64,000 bases of DNA from Leeuwenhoekiella polynyae (GTDB lineage: Bacteria; Bacteroidota; Bacteroidia; Flavobacteriales; Flavobacteriaceae): assembly GCF_042683665.1 (NCBI RefSeq), contig NZ_JBHUOO010000003.1, one strand, 5' to 3'. Below the pieces are notes generated by a model. It saw only the letters and a program-made list of their open reading frames with translations, searched no databases and was not told the DNA's origin. A program made the translations under genes and the position numbers. Shown piece by piece: positions 45,401-54,214 of the stretch (position 1 is its first letter; each line of letters begins with the position of its first letter).

Positions 45401-45451
45401 AGTGGTTAGAATGGTTGTATTCAGTTTCTTGCGGCTATAAAAATATATCAT
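42437..45451 (-). CDS. T9SS-sorted surface protein with CARDB-like and GEVED domains
   Basis: A 1004-residue secreted protein. A signal segment lies at residues ~12-33. The middle contains two CARDB/Ig-like repeats (AIDNPQDGALTDSEAITLTI and SIDTPQSDSGLGSAVSISVT), then a GEVED domain (GYVIFIDFNNNGGFEASELV). The last ~75 residues form a type A T9SS sorting domain (VTVYSILGQKL, SSGVYIVRLGNGD, ending KKIIVK). It would be exported by the type IX system and attached to the cell surface. Function is unknown. Confidence 0.9.
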   Translation of the reverse strand: MIYFYSRKKLNTTILTTIFFIAGFFLIPETAIGQTKEKPSFVRSIKFVREVPSIASQIQNGTFTTPDKSIEPQEINPKRRQANQVVPGKGLPKNGDPLIKEQKDKTESKSFDLEPINVFEANTSNFTPSDPTGAVGPNHYVAAWNAGFKIFDKAGNELAPEASLGSLFADNNAGDPIVLYDAPADRFIITQFENEDESTDKNEFVNGLNIAICQGSDPVNDGWYIYTAGFETGAFPDYPKYSVWRDGYYITSNIRLSGGEATGNAIFVMEREKMLQGLTDVGFIGFPLPTLQTNGFYSPQFFNISSPDAPTTGGATVVYYQDDSWSGVAEDHLKLWTVAVDWTTPANSSISQPDVIPVTDFNGVFDGGSFSNLPQPSGPDIDAMQGTVMNQAQFRKFDDHNSAVFNFVVNVAPIGEEQAGIRWYELRQTADGQPWSIFQEGTYVSPTGNNAFAASMVMDGSGNIGMGYTTVSKNQPVTINFTGRYDNDTAGEMSIPEALIATSTGVSSSERYADYTHLTVDPSDEETFWFITEYFNTRRKDLVSVFRLAVDEANDVQVIAIDNPQDGALTDSEAITLTIRNAGNSTQTAIPVSYTLNGVTVNETFTGNLAFNETGTYTFAQTADLSTIGQEYEITASTHLNGDEDTSNDAMTVIVQNLWQNDIGVSSIDTPQSDSGLGSAVSISVTVTNYGQDAQNNFPIYYSINGGEQVIEIYNRTIAAQTSETFTFSITEDFSEIGSYEIVAGTNLNGDSDPANDEVSKTVTNNYCQPVSNCEDFGDGVTLLTLEGTLVTPACSSTGYSADLDTTFNLNVQKDSYMGTLQMGYQNSGYVIFIDFNNNGGFEASELVSSGTVQTADTDAVFTVDLPDNVELGTYRMRIRGNDNNEDGDLNDACGTLAYGRTNDYSVRIFNSLSVEENIFPDSELVVLEPEKNQFQISLSTNTTTEKMAVTVYSILGQKLAENWIENEYGSYVYDLDMSYASSGVYIVRLGNGDGGLSKKIIVK

Positions 45452-45504
45452 TTGAACAGGTTGTGGTCTTTAAATGTACGAAAGAAACAAATAAAGAGAT
45501 TTAA

Positions 45505-45529
45505 AAAAAGCTCCCAGTGGGAGCTTTTT
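45505..45529 (-). terminator. Terminator after glyS
   Basis: AAAAAGCTCCCA pairs perfectly with TGGGAGCTTTTT around a single base. It lies between the minus-strand glyS stop and the start of the next minus-strand gene. Confidence 0.85.
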
Positions 45530-45597
45530 AATCATATAATAAATGGGACTATTCAATACTTTTAATTTTGACGCCCAGATATTTGTAATGCATAAAC

Positions 45598-47136
45598 CTA
45601 GTGTTTCATCCAGTGTTTAAAATCTATTTTTTGATGTAGAATGGTGTTGAGTTCAGAAATCTTAACACGTTTTTGTTCCATCGTATCACGGTCTCTGATT
45701 GTTACACTTTCATCTTCTAGGGTGTCGTGATCTACGGTAATACAAAATGGAGTACCTGCAGCATCTTGACGTCTATATCGGCGACCTACAGCATCTTTCT
45801 CGTCATAAGCCACATTAAAGTCATACTTCAGATCATCAATGATTTTTTGAGCAACTTCTGGCAAACCATCTTTTTTAACCAGCGGTAAAATCGCTGCTTT
45901 TACCGGAGCTAAAATAGCAGGTAGTTTTAAAACAGTACGTGTAGAGCCGTTCTCTAATTCTTCTTCTTCAAGAGATTGCGAGAATACGGCTAAGAACATA
46001 CGGTCAAGCCCTATTGAAGTCTCTACTACATAAGGCACGTAACTTTCATTCAACTCATGATCGAAGAATTGTAATTTTTTACCAGAATGCGCTTCGTGCG
46101 CTTTAAGGTCAAAATCAGTTCGGCTGTGAATTCCTTCTAATTCTTTAAAACCAAATGGGAAATTGAACTCAATATCGGCTGCAGCATTCGCATAGTGTGC
46201 CAGTTTCTCGTGATCGTGAAAACGGTAATTTTCTTTACCTAATCCTAACGATAGATGCCAGTTGAGGCGGGTTTCTTTCCAGTGCTCGTACCATTTTAAT
46301 TCTTCTCCGGGACGTACAAAAAATTGCATTTCCATTTGTTCAAACTCACGCATTCTAAAGATAAACTGGCGTGCAACGATCTCGTTTCTAAACGCTTTAC
46401 CGGTTTGCGCAATACCAAAAGGAATTTTCATCCTTCCTGTTTTTTGAACGTTTAGGAAGTTTACAAAAATACCTTGTGCCGTTTCAGGTCTCAAATATAA
46501 ATCGGTTGCAGTCTCTGCAGAAGCTCCCAGTTTTGTCCCAAACATCAGGTTAAATTGACGCACATCTGTCCAATTTTTAGAACCGGTATCCGGGTCTGCG
46601 ATGCCCAGTTCTTCGATCAAGGCTTTTACATCTGCAAGATCTTCAGCCTCCAGAGAGCGGGCCATGCGTTTAAGCACAGTTTCCTGCTCTTCACGATAGC
46701 GAAGAACCCGTGGGTTTGTAGTTACAAACTCTTCTTCATTGAATGCATCACCAAAACGTTTTTTTGCCTTTGCAATTTCTTTCTCTGCTTTTTGATTCAG
46801 CTTTTCTGCATAATCTTCAATAAGCACGTCTGCGCGGTAACGTTTTTTTGAATCTTTATTGTCAATAAGCGGGTCGTTAAAAGCATCTACGTGTCCGGAA
46901 GCCTTCCAGGTAGTGGGATGCATAAAAATAGAAGCGTCTAGCCCTACGATATTTTCGTGCATTTGCACCATACTTTTCCACCAGTAATCACGTATGTTTT
47001 TCTTAAGTTCTGCCCCGTTTTGACCGTAGTCATAAACAGCGCTCAAGCCGTCATAAATCTCGCTACTCCCAAAGATGTAACCGTATTCTTTTGCGTGTGA
47101 TATTACCTTTTTAAAATGATCTTCCTGTTGTGCCAT
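45598..47136 (-). CDS. glyS: Glycine--tRNA ligase, eukaryotic-type
   Basis: A 512-residue class II synthetase of the single-chain dimeric type (not the alpha2-beta2 bacterial form). Motif 2 appears as QTGKAFRNEIVARQFIFRMREFEQ near residue 245, motif 3 as ETSIGLDRMFLAVF near 380, and the TYLRPETAQGIFVNF stretch near 210 is diagnostic. It charges tRNA(Gly). A 9-bp hairpin lies in its leader. Confidence 0.96.
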   Translation of the reverse strand: MAQQEDHFKKVISHAKEYGYIFGSSEIYDGLSAVYDYGQNGAELKKNIRDYWWKSMVQMHENIVGLDASIFMHPTTWKASGHVDAFNDPLIDNKDSKKRYRADVLIEDYAEKLNQKAEKEIAKAKKRFGDAFNEEEFVTTNPRVLRYREEQETVLKRMARSLEAEDLADVKALIEELGIADPDTGSKNWTDVRQFNLMFGTKLGASAETATDLYLRPETAQGIFVNFLNVQKTGRMKIPFGIAQTGKAFRNEIVARQFIFRMREFEQMEMQFFVRPGEELKWYEHWKETRLNWHLSLGLGKENYRFHDHEKLAHYANAAADIEFNFPFGFKELEGIHSRTDFDLKAHEAHSGKKLQFFDHELNESYVPYVVETSIGLDRMFLAVFSQSLEEEELENGSTRTVLKLPAILAPVKAAILPLVKKDGLPEVAQKIIDDLKYDFNVAYDEKDAVGRRYRRQDAAGTPFCITVDHDTLEDESVTIRDRDTMEQKRVKISELNTILHQKIDFKHWMKH

Positions 47137-47166
47137 TTGGTATGTTGCTTTTGTGTTTGGTATAGG

Positions 47167-47188
47167 TTGTTTCTTTATGAAGAAACAA
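47167..47188 (-). promoter_or_regulatory. Hairpin in the glyS leader
   Basis: TTGTTTCTT (47167-47175) pairs perfectly with AAGAAACAA (47180-47188) over a 4-nt loop, 31-52 nt upstream of the glyS ATG. It may be a leader structure; no T-box or other known riboswitch pattern was recognised. Confidence 0.3.
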
Positions 47189-47201
47189 GGCGGTAAAAAT
47201 A

Positions 47202-47231
47202 AAAAAACCGCAGCAATGCAGCGGTTTTTTT
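47202..47231 (-). terminator. Terminator after the coiled-coil gene
   Basis: An A-rich tract and CCGCAGC pair with GCAGCGG (one mismatch) and a T-run over an AAT loop. It closes the minus-strand gene at 47291-48172. Confidence 0.75.
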
Positions 47232-47290
47232 ATAGGTTGATTTTTAAGAAGATGATCTTGATATTTTTTTAATAAATGCTTTGTAGCAGT

Positions 47291-48172
47291 TTATTCTAAT
47301 TCTATAACGCTATTGCTCAGCAGACGGTCATTCTCAAAAAGATTGATGCGGTAAATTCCCGGTTTAAATTCTTCTGCCATAGGGTTGATCCACACGCACG
47401 AATTAATTTCTTCGTTTTGATAATTGATTTGCTGATACGCGCTATAAATCAAAATATTCTCGCCGAAGGCTAAAGAAACGTGCTCACCCATCACATTATT
47501 CTTAGGATTTATAACCTGAATGTAAAAATCGTGAACTCCGGGTTTTGCAAGTATATTCTTATTTACGGTATAGCAAATTTCAATTTTATCAATACGACTG
47601 GCGCGATCGTTAGGCACTGTTTTGCCACTACGACGTAAGATCACACCGCTGGTTTTAAACTTGCTTACATTGAGTTGTGCACCTTTTGCGAGGTTGTCTT
47701 GAAGCGCTTCATTTTGTTGCTTGAGTGAATCTCGTTGTACAACGGTTTCATCAAAAGCTGCTTCTGCAGTGGTTTTCTGAGAAACGAGTAAAGCGTTTTC
47801 CAGCAACAAACTGTCTGCTTTTTTACGAAGCGCATCCCGCTCATCTCGTAAAATAGCCAGTTCTCTGCGATAATTTTGTAAAGTGGTTTGCGTAGAATTT
47901 GAATTCTCGAGACGAACGAGTAGGTTTTGAATGCGAGACCGGGCTTGTTTGAGCTCTGTAGTAAGCAGTTTATTACTTTCTATTTCTGAATTGTAATTGG
48001 TCAAAAGTGCGCTCAATTCTTCTTTAAGCAATTCTTTTTCTTCAGATAAGGCGACCTTACTTGCACTGAGTTCATGATAAAATTTATAGGTGTATCCACC
48101 CAGACCGAGCAGTAATAGAAATAATATACCGATAAGAATCTTTAAAGCATTGTTATTGCGAGTTGCGCTCAT
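47291..48172 (-). CDS. Membrane-anchored coiled-coil protein of unknown function
   Basis: Residues 11-30 form a single transmembrane helix with a short cytoplasmic N-terminus. Residues ~35-165 are a long coiled coil. The C-terminal ~120 residues are a beta-rich domain (IEICYTVNKNILAKPGVHDFY, then NSCVWINPMAEEFKPGIYRI). I do not recognise a family with known function; it resembles Bacteroidota-specific conserved proteins. It is divergent from comF. Confidence 0.7.
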   Translation of the reverse strand: MSATRNNNALKILIGILFLLLLGLGGYTYKFYHELSASKVALSEEKELLKEELSALLTNYNSEIESNKLLTTELKQARSRIQNLLVRLENSNSTQTTLQNYRRELAILRDERDALRKKADSLLLENALLVSQKTTAEAAFDETVVQRDSLKQQNEALQDNLAKGAQLNVSKFKTSGVILRRSGKTVPNDRASRIDKIEICYTVNKNILAKPGVHDFYIQVINPKNNVMGEHVSLAFGENILIYSAYQQINYQNEEINSCVWINPMAEEFKPGIYRINLFENDRLLSNSVIELE

Positions 48173-48225
48173 GCAGCCTATTTTGATATCTTAGTGCGAA
48201 AGTTATAATTTTTAATCAAATTGAG

Positions 48226-48903
48226 GTGAAGTCTTTACTTAAACTCTTCTATCCCGATCAATGTAGCGCCTGCTCTCAGCTTTTAAGTTTGGGTGAAAAC
48301 CTCATTTGCACCTCGTGTAGACACGCACTACCAGTTACTCATTTGAATACTACAACGTACAACCCTATCAAAAAATTATTGAGAGGGCGTACTACTTTAG
48401 AATTAGCAACAGCACTCTTCTATTTTGACAAGAAAACACGCGTGCAACAACTTATACATAATTTAAAATACCGCCGTCAGGAACATTTGAGTGCTTATTT
48501 TGGAAACTGGCTGGGTGCAGAGTTGCTCGAAATAGAAGCTTACCAACACATAGATTGCATAGTGCCTGTGCCGTTACATACAAGAAGATTGAAAGAACGC
48601 GGGTATAATCAAGTTGCAGGTTTTGGGAAAGCGATCGCAAAGGCATTAGAAAAGCCATATTGTGACACCGTTTTATACCGAAAAAAAGCAACACGTACTC
48701 AGGTTTTTCTCAATAGAGGTCTACGCTCTACTGAAGTTATCGACTCGTTTGATGTACTTGAAATAGAAAGCCTGGCAGGAAAACACATTTTGCTTGTTGA
48801 TGATCTGATAACAACCGGCGGAACTGTTGAAGGCTGTGCCATTGCACTTCAAAAAATACGGGGAATCAAACTAAGTGTTGCTGTTATGGCAATAGCAGAT
48901 TGA
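48226..48903 (+). CDS. comF: ComF-family phosphoribosyltransferase-like protein
   Basis: Starts with GTG at 48226 (reads MKSLLKLFYPDQC). An N-terminal zinc-ribbon-like segment (CSACSQLLSLGENLICTSC) precedes a PRTase type I domain with the PRPP loop HILLVDDLITTGGTV near residue 188. ComF is needed for DNA uptake in competent bacteria, with unclear biochemistry. The length of 225 residues is normal. Confidence 0.92.
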   Translation: MKSLLKLFYPDQCSACSQLLSLGENLICTSCRHALPVTHLNTTTYNPIKKLLRGRTTLELATALFYFDKKTRVQQLIHNLKYRRQEHLSAYFGNWLGAELLEIEAYQHIDCIVPVPLHTRRLKERGYNQVAGFGKAIAKALEKPYCDTVLYRKKATRTQVFLNRGLRSTEVIDSFDVLEIESLAGKHILLVDDLITTGGTVEGCAIALQKIRGIKLSVAVMAIAD

Positions 48904-48992
48904 TTGTTACGTTTAAAAACAGCAGCTTTCTCGCTTCTAAGAAACTAGTATCTGCAGCTAATCTTTAAAAATAATTGTTACTTTGCGCTGTT

Positions 48993-50609
48993 ATGCTAAA
49001 AAAGGAATTACAACTAGTTTTGGTGGCAGTTTTATTGCTCTTTGTGGTGCAATGTGCTAAAAGAGGTACACCTACCGGCGGACCTAAAGATGAGACGGCT
49101 CCGGTTTTGGTACGTGCGGACCCACCTAATAATACAACCAACTTTAACGGAAAAGAGATTCGTATTTATTTTGATGAATACATTAAACTCAAAGACCTTA
49201 GTAAGAATTTGATCATTTCTCCACCTATGGATCCTAAGGCGCAGATCTCACCCCAGGGCGGTGCCTCACGCTATATAGATATTCAGATTACAGATACGCT
49301 AGAGCCCAATACGACCTATGTCTTTAATTTTGGTGAAAGCGTAACCGATAATAATGAAGGCAATCCTTTTTCTTTTTTTAAATATGTTTTTTCTACCGGG
49401 GATTATATAGATTCGTTGACGGTGACCGGTGTGATTAGAGATGCACTTCTAAGAGAACCTGATAATTATGTTACGGTAATGCTGTATGAAGCAGATTCTA
49501 CCTATCGCGATTCTGTAGTTTATAAAGAGGTACCCCGTTATGTGACCAATACCTTAGACAGTTCTGTGGTTTTTGAACTTTCAAATGTAAAAGCAGGACG
49601 GTATAAGCTGGTGGCGATGAAAGACGATGCGAGTAACTACACCTTTCAACCCGATAAAGATAAAATCGCTTTTTACGACACCTTTATTGATGTGCCCACA
49701 GATTCTGTGTATGTGTTGCGTCTGTTTAATGAAGAGTTAGCGCCTAAACCCGGCCGGCCCAAACAAGGTGCTGCTCAACGAATCGCTATTCCTTATGTAG
49801 GAAATCCAGATAGTATTGCTGTTGAATTGATAAGCGCAAAACCCGAGGGTTTTGAAAAATTGATTACGCGTAAAATGGGTCAGGATTCTTTGCAATATTG
49901 GTACAAACCGCAAACTGAAACAGACTCCCTTGTTTTTAGAACCGTAGCCAATCAAACGATCGATACAGCTTTTGTGCGTAAACGAAAGCTAAAAGCAGAT
50001 TCCCTGCAAATACAGCCGGCTTCTAGTGCATTGATCTTAGAAGAGCCCTATGTACTCAATAGTACGATTCCGATTATGGCTGTTGACACTTCAAAAATTG
50101 TAATCAGTAGGAAAGATTCAACTTTAGTGGAAGATTTTAAGGTTAATCTATACCCCAAAAGACTTCAGCTTGATTTGCGTTTTGAGACAGCAGAGAATGA
50201 GTCCTACAAAATACAAATGCTCCCGGAAGCTTTAACTGATTTTTACGGGACTAAAAACGATACGATAAACGTTACAGCTTCTACAAAAGCATACGGAGAT
50301 TATGGGGAATATGACCTCACCTTACAAGGTGCTGCAGATGTGCAACACATCGTACAATTAGTTACTGAAAAAGGAGATGTAAAGCGAGAACTTATTGGTG
50401 AGCCTGGTGTAACATTTTTTCAGTTTAACCGAATTGAGCCGGGTAAATATTATGCACGCGTAATAGTAGATCTTAACCAAAATGGTAAATACGACAGCGG
50501 TAACTTTTTAAAACAAATACAACCTGAGGAAGTATTGTATTATCCTGATTTACTAGATTTGAGGTCGGGTTGGTACCCTAAAAACACCTTTATTGTAAAT
50601 CAAGAGTAA
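48993..50609 (+). CDS. Exported Ig-like domain protein (Bacteroidota conserved)
   Basis: I take the ATG at 48993 (MLKKELQLVLV); an in-frame TTG at 48975 gives six more residues. A lipoprotein signal with lipobox VVQC is followed by an SbsA-type Ig-like domain (residues ~30-130: ETAPVLVRADPPNNTTNFNG, IYFDEYIKLKDLSKN, YVFNFGESVTDNNEGN). The remaining ~400 residues are beta-rich. Homologues are widespread in Bacteroidota without known function. The stop overlaps the convergent nitrilase gene by 20 bp. Confidence 0.85.
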   Translation: MLKKELQLVLVAVLLLFVVQCAKRGTPTGGPKDETAPVLVRADPPNNTTNFNGKEIRIYFDEYIKLKDLSKNLIISPPMDPKAQISPQGGASRYIDIQITDTLEPNTTYVFNFGESVTDNNEGNPFSFFKYVFSTGDYIDSLTVTGVIRDALLREPDNYVTVMLYEADSTYRDSVVYKEVPRYVTNTLDSSVVFELSNVKAGRYKLVAMKDDASNYTFQPDKDKIAFYDTFIDVPTDSVYVLRLFNEELAPKPGRPKQGAAQRIAIPYVGNPDSIAVELISAKPEGFEKLITRKMGQDSLQYWYKPQTETDSLVFRTVANQTIDTAFVRKRKLKADSLQIQPASSALILEEPYVLNSTIPIMAVDTSKIVISRKDSTLVEDFKVNLYPKRLQLDLRFETAENESYKIQMLPEALTDFYGTKNDTINVTASTKAYGDYGEYDLTLQGAADVQHIVQLVTEKGDVKRELIGEPGVTFFQFNRIEPGKYYARVIVDLNQNGKYDSGNFLKQIQPEEVLYYPDLLDLRSGWYPKNTFIVNQE

Positions 50610-51366
50610 ATTTATCCCGATCTGCCAGAAAGTTAAGTTGGTTGCGCGTTTCATCTAAATGTGCTTTGTCTAAAGTAGCATAGATCGTGGTTTCCTTTTC
50701 TTTTGCGAAAGCTAAAGTAGCGCCTAAGCTATCGTAGATGCCGCTAAAACCATTATATTCATAGTTGTTGCCATCTAATCCCATTCGGTTGACACCGATG
50801 CAGTAGCACATATTTTCAATAGCACGGGCTTTTAGCAGTGTATCCCAGGCAAAAACACGCTTCTTAGGCCAATTTGCCACATAAATTGCCGCATCATAGT
50901 TGCTCGTGTTGCGCGCAAAAACCGGAAATCGTAGATCGTAGCAGACTTGTAATAAGATTTTCCAACCTTTGTAGTTTGCAAATACTTGCTGAGTACCATT
51001 CTTATAAATTTTGTTTTCTCCTGCAAGGGTAAACGTATGTCGTTTGTCATAAGCGGTTACAAAACCCCCAGGAGTGACAAAATAAAAGCGGTTGTAGTGT
51101 AAATCATTTTCTTTGACCATTAAGCTCCCTGCAATAGCGCTCTTGAGCTCAGCGGCTTTGGTTCTCATCCAATTAAGCGTTTCGCCTGTGTCTGCAATAC
51201 CGTCTGGGTTCATACTGAACCCGGTCGCAAACATCTCAGGAAGTATGATAAGCTCAACTTCTTTTTTGATTGCTGCTAACTTCTCATCAAAGTAAGCCCG
51301 GTTGGCAGCCGGATCTTCCCAGACTAAATTGGCTTGAATTGCAGCGATTTCTAATGTTTGTGACAT
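50590..51366 (-). CDS. Nitrilase-family amidase (omega-amidase-like)
   Basis: A 258-residue carbon-nitrogen hydrolase. The catalytic triad is visible: Glu in ILPEMFATGFSMN near 44, Lys in YDKRHTFTLAGE near 110 and Cys in LLQVCYDLRFPVFAR near 143. It is closest to the YafV/omega-amidase group, which hydrolyses alpha-ketoglutaramate in glutamine/methionine salvage; that specificity is an inference. It overlaps the convergent Ig-like gene by 20 bp at the 3' ends. Confidence 0.92.
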   Translation of the reverse strand: MSQTLEIAAIQANLVWEDPAANRAYFDEKLAAIKKEVELIILPEMFATGFSMNPDGIADTGETLNWMRTKAAELKSAIAGSLMVKENDLHYNRFYFVTPGGFVTAYDKRHTFTLAGENKIYKNGTQQVFANYKGWKILLQVCYDLRFPVFARNTSNYDAAIYVANWPKKRVFAWDTLLKARAIENMCYCIGVNRMGLDGNNYEYNGFSGIYDSLGATLAFAKEKETTIYATLDKAHLDETRNQLNFLADRDKFTLDLQ

Positions 51367-51480
51367 ATTTAATACGATCTTAAAGCAAGATTAAATGAGA
51401 TTTACGCTCAATCTATCGCGTAAAATTACAAAATAGAAATGCAGCTGTATCATTGTATTAGAAATTGCAGTGAAAATCCC

Positions 51481-51562
51481 TAACGGCGTAACAAAGCGCA
51501 AGAGGAATTGTAATGGAAAGCCCTGCATAGCAGCGCCTAAGCGCAGGGGTGAACGCCCTGAC
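51481..51562. repeat. Intergenic structured element
   Basis: A stretch of higher G+C than its surroundings, with AGCCCTGC and GCGCAGGGG able to pair and GAATTGTAATGGAAAGCCC next to them. I have an impression of similar sequences between genes in other Flavobacteriaceae, which I cannot verify. It lies between the nitrilase start and the csp terminator and contains no convincing ORF. Confidence 0.35.
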
Positions 51563-51583
51563 CTTTAAAATCAGGACACAAAA

Positions 51584-51612
51584 AACCCTGCTTAACGAGT
51601 TAAGCAGGGTTG
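51584..51612 (-). terminator. Terminator after the cold-shock gene
   Basis: ACCCTGCTTAAC pairs with GTTAAGCAGGGT over a 2-nt loop, with an A-run on the side that becomes U in the minus-strand transcript. It lies about 32 bp past the csp stop. Confidence 0.85.
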
Positions 51613-51644
51613 GAATCTTAAATATACTTATATATATCTTAGGA

Positions 51645-51836
51645 TTATAGTACGCGTACTTGCGCAGCTACCATACCTTTTCTTCCTTCTTCTTCGATGT
51701 ACTCTACTTGGTCACCTTCTTCTAATACTTCACCGTTAAGACCGGTTGCGTGAACGAAGATGTCCTTTCCTGTGTCATCGTTAGTAATGAATCCGTAACC
51801 TTTTGATTCATTGAAAAATTTAACTGTACCTTTCAT
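51645..51836 (-). CDS. cspA: Cold-shock domain protein
   Basis: A 63-residue single cold-shock domain. RNP1 is KGYGFITN (residues 12-19) and RNP2 is DIFVHAT (25-31). Such proteins bind single-stranded RNA and DNA and melt mRNA structures. The sequence MKGTVKFFNESKGYGFI is standard. It is monocistronic, with a TAGTTTTG box upstream and a strong terminator. Numbering within the csp family is arbitrary. Confidence 0.95.
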   Translation of the reverse strand: MKGTVKFFNESKGYGFITNDDTGKDIFVHATGLNGEVLEEGDQVEYIEEEGRKGMVAAQVRVL

Positions 51837-51866
51837 TATAAAATTGTAAAAAAATTAATATTGATA

Positions 51867-51874
51867 CAAAACTA
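51867..51874 (-). promoter_or_regulatory. -7 box upstream of the cold-shock gene
   Basis: The minus strand reads TAGTTTTG, an exact TAnnTTTG match, 30 bp before the csp ATG. The implied leader of about 27 nt is shorter than the long leaders known for E. coli cspA. Confidence 0.45.
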
Positions 51875-51924
51875 CGTGTTTAAACAACATGAAGGTTACC
51901 TTAACGTAAATAATTTTATAAAAG

Positions 51925-52197
51925 TTATTGATTCTCAGAATTTTTACGGGACTCTTTACTGTTGTTGAACGCTCTCATTCTCCTGATGTTATCCTCGTCA
52001 AGCATGTAATCTTTTACTTTTCGATCCTTCCAGCGGTGGTATAAAAACATAGGCATAAGGATGAACGCAACCGCAAGAATAGTGAGTCCTAAAAAGCGAT
52101 CTCCGGTGAGGGTTTCTTCAGTAAAATAGCGCAAATAAAAGCCGTAGCCCAATGTGAGACAAAGTATGCAAAAAAGTATGAGTATCGCGTTACGCAT
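51925..52197 (-). CDS. Small membrane protein with two helices
   Basis: A 90-residue protein with hydrophobic segments at residues ~4-21 and ~36-54, followed by a charged cytoplasmic tail (WKDRKVKDYMLDEDNIRRMR). It lies 38 bp after the ClC gene on the same strand and could be co-transcribed. The family is not recognised. Confidence 0.65.
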   Translation of the reverse strand: MRNAILILFCILCLTLGYGFYLRYFTEETLTGDRFLGLTILAVAFILMPMFLYHRWKDRKVKDYMLDEDNIRRMRAFNNSKESRKNSENQ

Positions 52198-52235
52198 AGA
52201 TGAGATTTTAGATTGAAAATTTAATATTAAAGATG

Positions 52236-54026
52236 TTATTTTCTAGAAAAACTAACCAACATACGTCTGTAAGCGGTAAGTAATTTAGATTTTGAAATAA
52301 AGCCGTGGTATTTTCCGTCTTTAATAACGGGAAGATTCCACGCGCCACTTTCCTGAAATTTACGCATGACTACTTTGGCAGGGTCTGACTCCAGATAGAT
52401 ATATTCTGGTGCGGCGTGCATTAAACTGTCTACAGTAGTCGTATCGTAAAGTGAAGAGTCAAACATAATTTCTCTGATATCATCTAGCGTGATGACACCT
52501 ACGAGTTCATCTTCTTTATTGACTACAGGGAAAAGGTTTCGGGTAGACTTTGCCACAGCTTTCTGAACCATTTCGCCTAAAGTCATATCAGGTCTCACTC
52601 TGATGAAGTTAGATTCTATGATGTGATTTACATTCAGCAGCGTAAGTACCGCTTGATCTTTATCATGGGTGATGAGTTCGCCCTTAACAGCAAGCTCCAT
52701 CCCGTATACAGAATGCGGTAGAAAATATTTATTAATACCATAAGCAATTGCAGCTGTAATCATCAACGGAATAAACAATCCGTACCCACCTGTAATTTCC
52801 GCAATAAGAAATATCGCAGTAAGCGGAGCATGTAAAACCCCGGCAAGTAAACCGGTCATACCTACCAGTGTAAAATTGGTTTCAGAAATATGAACCCCGT
52901 TTATACCCAGGTTATTGATGATTTTAGCAATACAATTCCCCATCACGCTACCCATAAACAATACCGGTGCAAAAATACCTCCGATACCACCACCCGCAAA
53001 AGTGATCGCCGAAGCAATGACTTTAAACATAACGAGACCGGCCAGTAAGGCGATAACCACCCAGATATTGTCTAAATATTCACTGAAAAAAGTAGCGCCT
53101 AGTGCATTTACAGCATGCCCGTCTAAAAGTTTGTTAATCGTATCAAAACCTTCACCATACAGCGGCGGTATTAAAAATAAGAGTAATCCTAAAGAGCCAC
53201 CGGCAACTAGCAAACGGATGGTGGCAGAATCCCAACGGGTATAAATTTTTTGAGTAGCAAAATAAGCCTTACTGAAATAAACCGAAGTGAAACCAGCAAC
53301 CAGTCCCAGAATCATGTAGTAAGGGAAGTCTGCAATCGTAAAAGCATCTTTGAGCTCAAAAGGTAAAATAGTGTCTGAACCAAAGAAAAAGTAAGAGGTA
53401 AGGATCGCAGAAAGTGATGCCAAGAGTAGGGGCATTAAAGAAAGCAAGGTAAGATCAAGGCTAAACACCTCAACTGCAAAAATAATGGCAGCGATGGGAG
53501 CCTTAAAAATACAAGACATCGCACCTGCAGCAGCACAGCCTAACAATAAAGTACGGTGTGCCTGATCCATATGAAAGATGCGCGACAGATAAGAACTAAT
53601 ACCGGCCCCGGTAACCACCGTAGGACTCTCCAGTCCCACCGAACCTCCAAAACCTACTGTTAAGGGTGCCGTGATAAGGGAGGCATAGACCTGATAGTTG
53701 CGTAAAATACCCTTGCGTTTTGCAATCGCACGTAAGGTCATAGGAACCCCGTGACTCAGCGGATTACGAATGATAAACTTTACGATAAGAACTGTTAATG
53801 CCAGACCTACAATGGGAAACAAAAAGTAAAAACCATACCGGTAATTCTCAACGAGTTTCCCCTCTAACAAATTCTGAATGATGTGGGTGATGTTTTTGAT
53901 CAATACAGCTCCTAACCCCGCAAGGAGACCTGTGATCACACTTAAAAAATAAACAAAGGTGGTCTTTGAGATATGCTTATAGCGCCAGGCGTGAAAGCGA
54001 TGTAAAAGGGGTTTTTTACCAGGCAT
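52236..54026 (-). CDS. ClC-type chloride channel/transporter with CBS pair
   Basis: A 596-residue protein. The ClC core spans ~25-440 with selectivity motifs SHGVPMT (GSGIP position), GGSVGLESPTVV (the gating Glu is kept) and GGGIGGIFAPVLFMG. A tandem CBS pair covers ~460-585 (RPDMTLGEMVQKAVAKS and VGVITLDDIREIM). Retention of the gating Glu suits either a Cl-/H+ antiporter or a channel. It sits in the inner membrane and may serve acid or salt homeostasis. Confidence 0.92.
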   Translation of the reverse strand: MPGKKPLLHRFHAWRYKHISKTTFVYFLSVITGLLAGLGAVLIKNITHIIQNLLEGKLVENYRYGFYFLFPIVGLALTVLIVKFIIRNPLSHGVPMTLRAIAKRKGILRNYQVYASLITAPLTVGFGGSVGLESPTVVTGAGISSYLSRIFHMDQAHRTLLLGCAAAGAMSCIFKAPIAAIIFAVEVFSLDLTLLSLMPLLLASLSAILTSYFFFGSDTILPFELKDAFTIADFPYYMILGLVAGFTSVYFSKAYFATQKIYTRWDSATIRLLVAGGSLGLLLFLIPPLYGEGFDTINKLLDGHAVNALGATFFSEYLDNIWVVIALLAGLVMFKVIASAITFAGGGIGGIFAPVLFMGSVMGNCIAKIINNLGINGVHISETNFTLVGMTGLLAGVLHAPLTAIFLIAEITGGYGLFIPLMITAAIAYGINKYFLPHSVYGMELAVKGELITHDKDQAVLTLLNVNHIIESNFIRVRPDMTLGEMVQKAVAKSTRNLFPVVNKEDELVGVITLDDIREIMFDSSLYDTTTVDSLMHAAPEYIYLESDPAKVVMRKFQESGAWNLPVIKDGKYHGFISKSKLLTAYRRMLVSFSRK

Positions 54027-54046
54027 TTTAATCGTGTTTTGAGGCG

Positions 54047-54054
54047 CAAAAGTA
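54047..54054 (-). promoter_or_regulatory. -7 box of the ClC gene
   Basis: The minus strand reads TACTTTTG, an exact TAnnTTTG match, 20 bp before the ClC start. Confidence 0.5.
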
Positions 54055-54107
54055 AGAGGTATAAATCAAAATATCATATAATTAGCAGTATTTATGAAAA
54101 CAAAAAA

Positions 54108-54130
54108 ATCCCTGCGTAAAAGGCAGGGAT
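54108..54130 (-). terminator. Terminator after the bacilliredoxin gene
   Basis: ATCCCTGC pairs perfectly with GCAGGGAT over a 7-nt loop. The A7 run on the left becomes a U-run in the minus-strand transcript. It lies 85 bp past the bacilliredoxin stop. Confidence 0.75.
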
Positions 54131-54214
54131 ATAATCGTTTACTCAAGTATAGAGTCTAAAATAATATCAGATTTAAAGCGGAGTCTTCTAGACTCGCCAT
54201 AAATCATTTAATAA

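Noticed and set aside
51481..51562. Small RNA gene upstream of the csp terminator
   Set aside because: Structure is possible but there is no promoter box or terminator of its own, so only a repeat-like element is reported.
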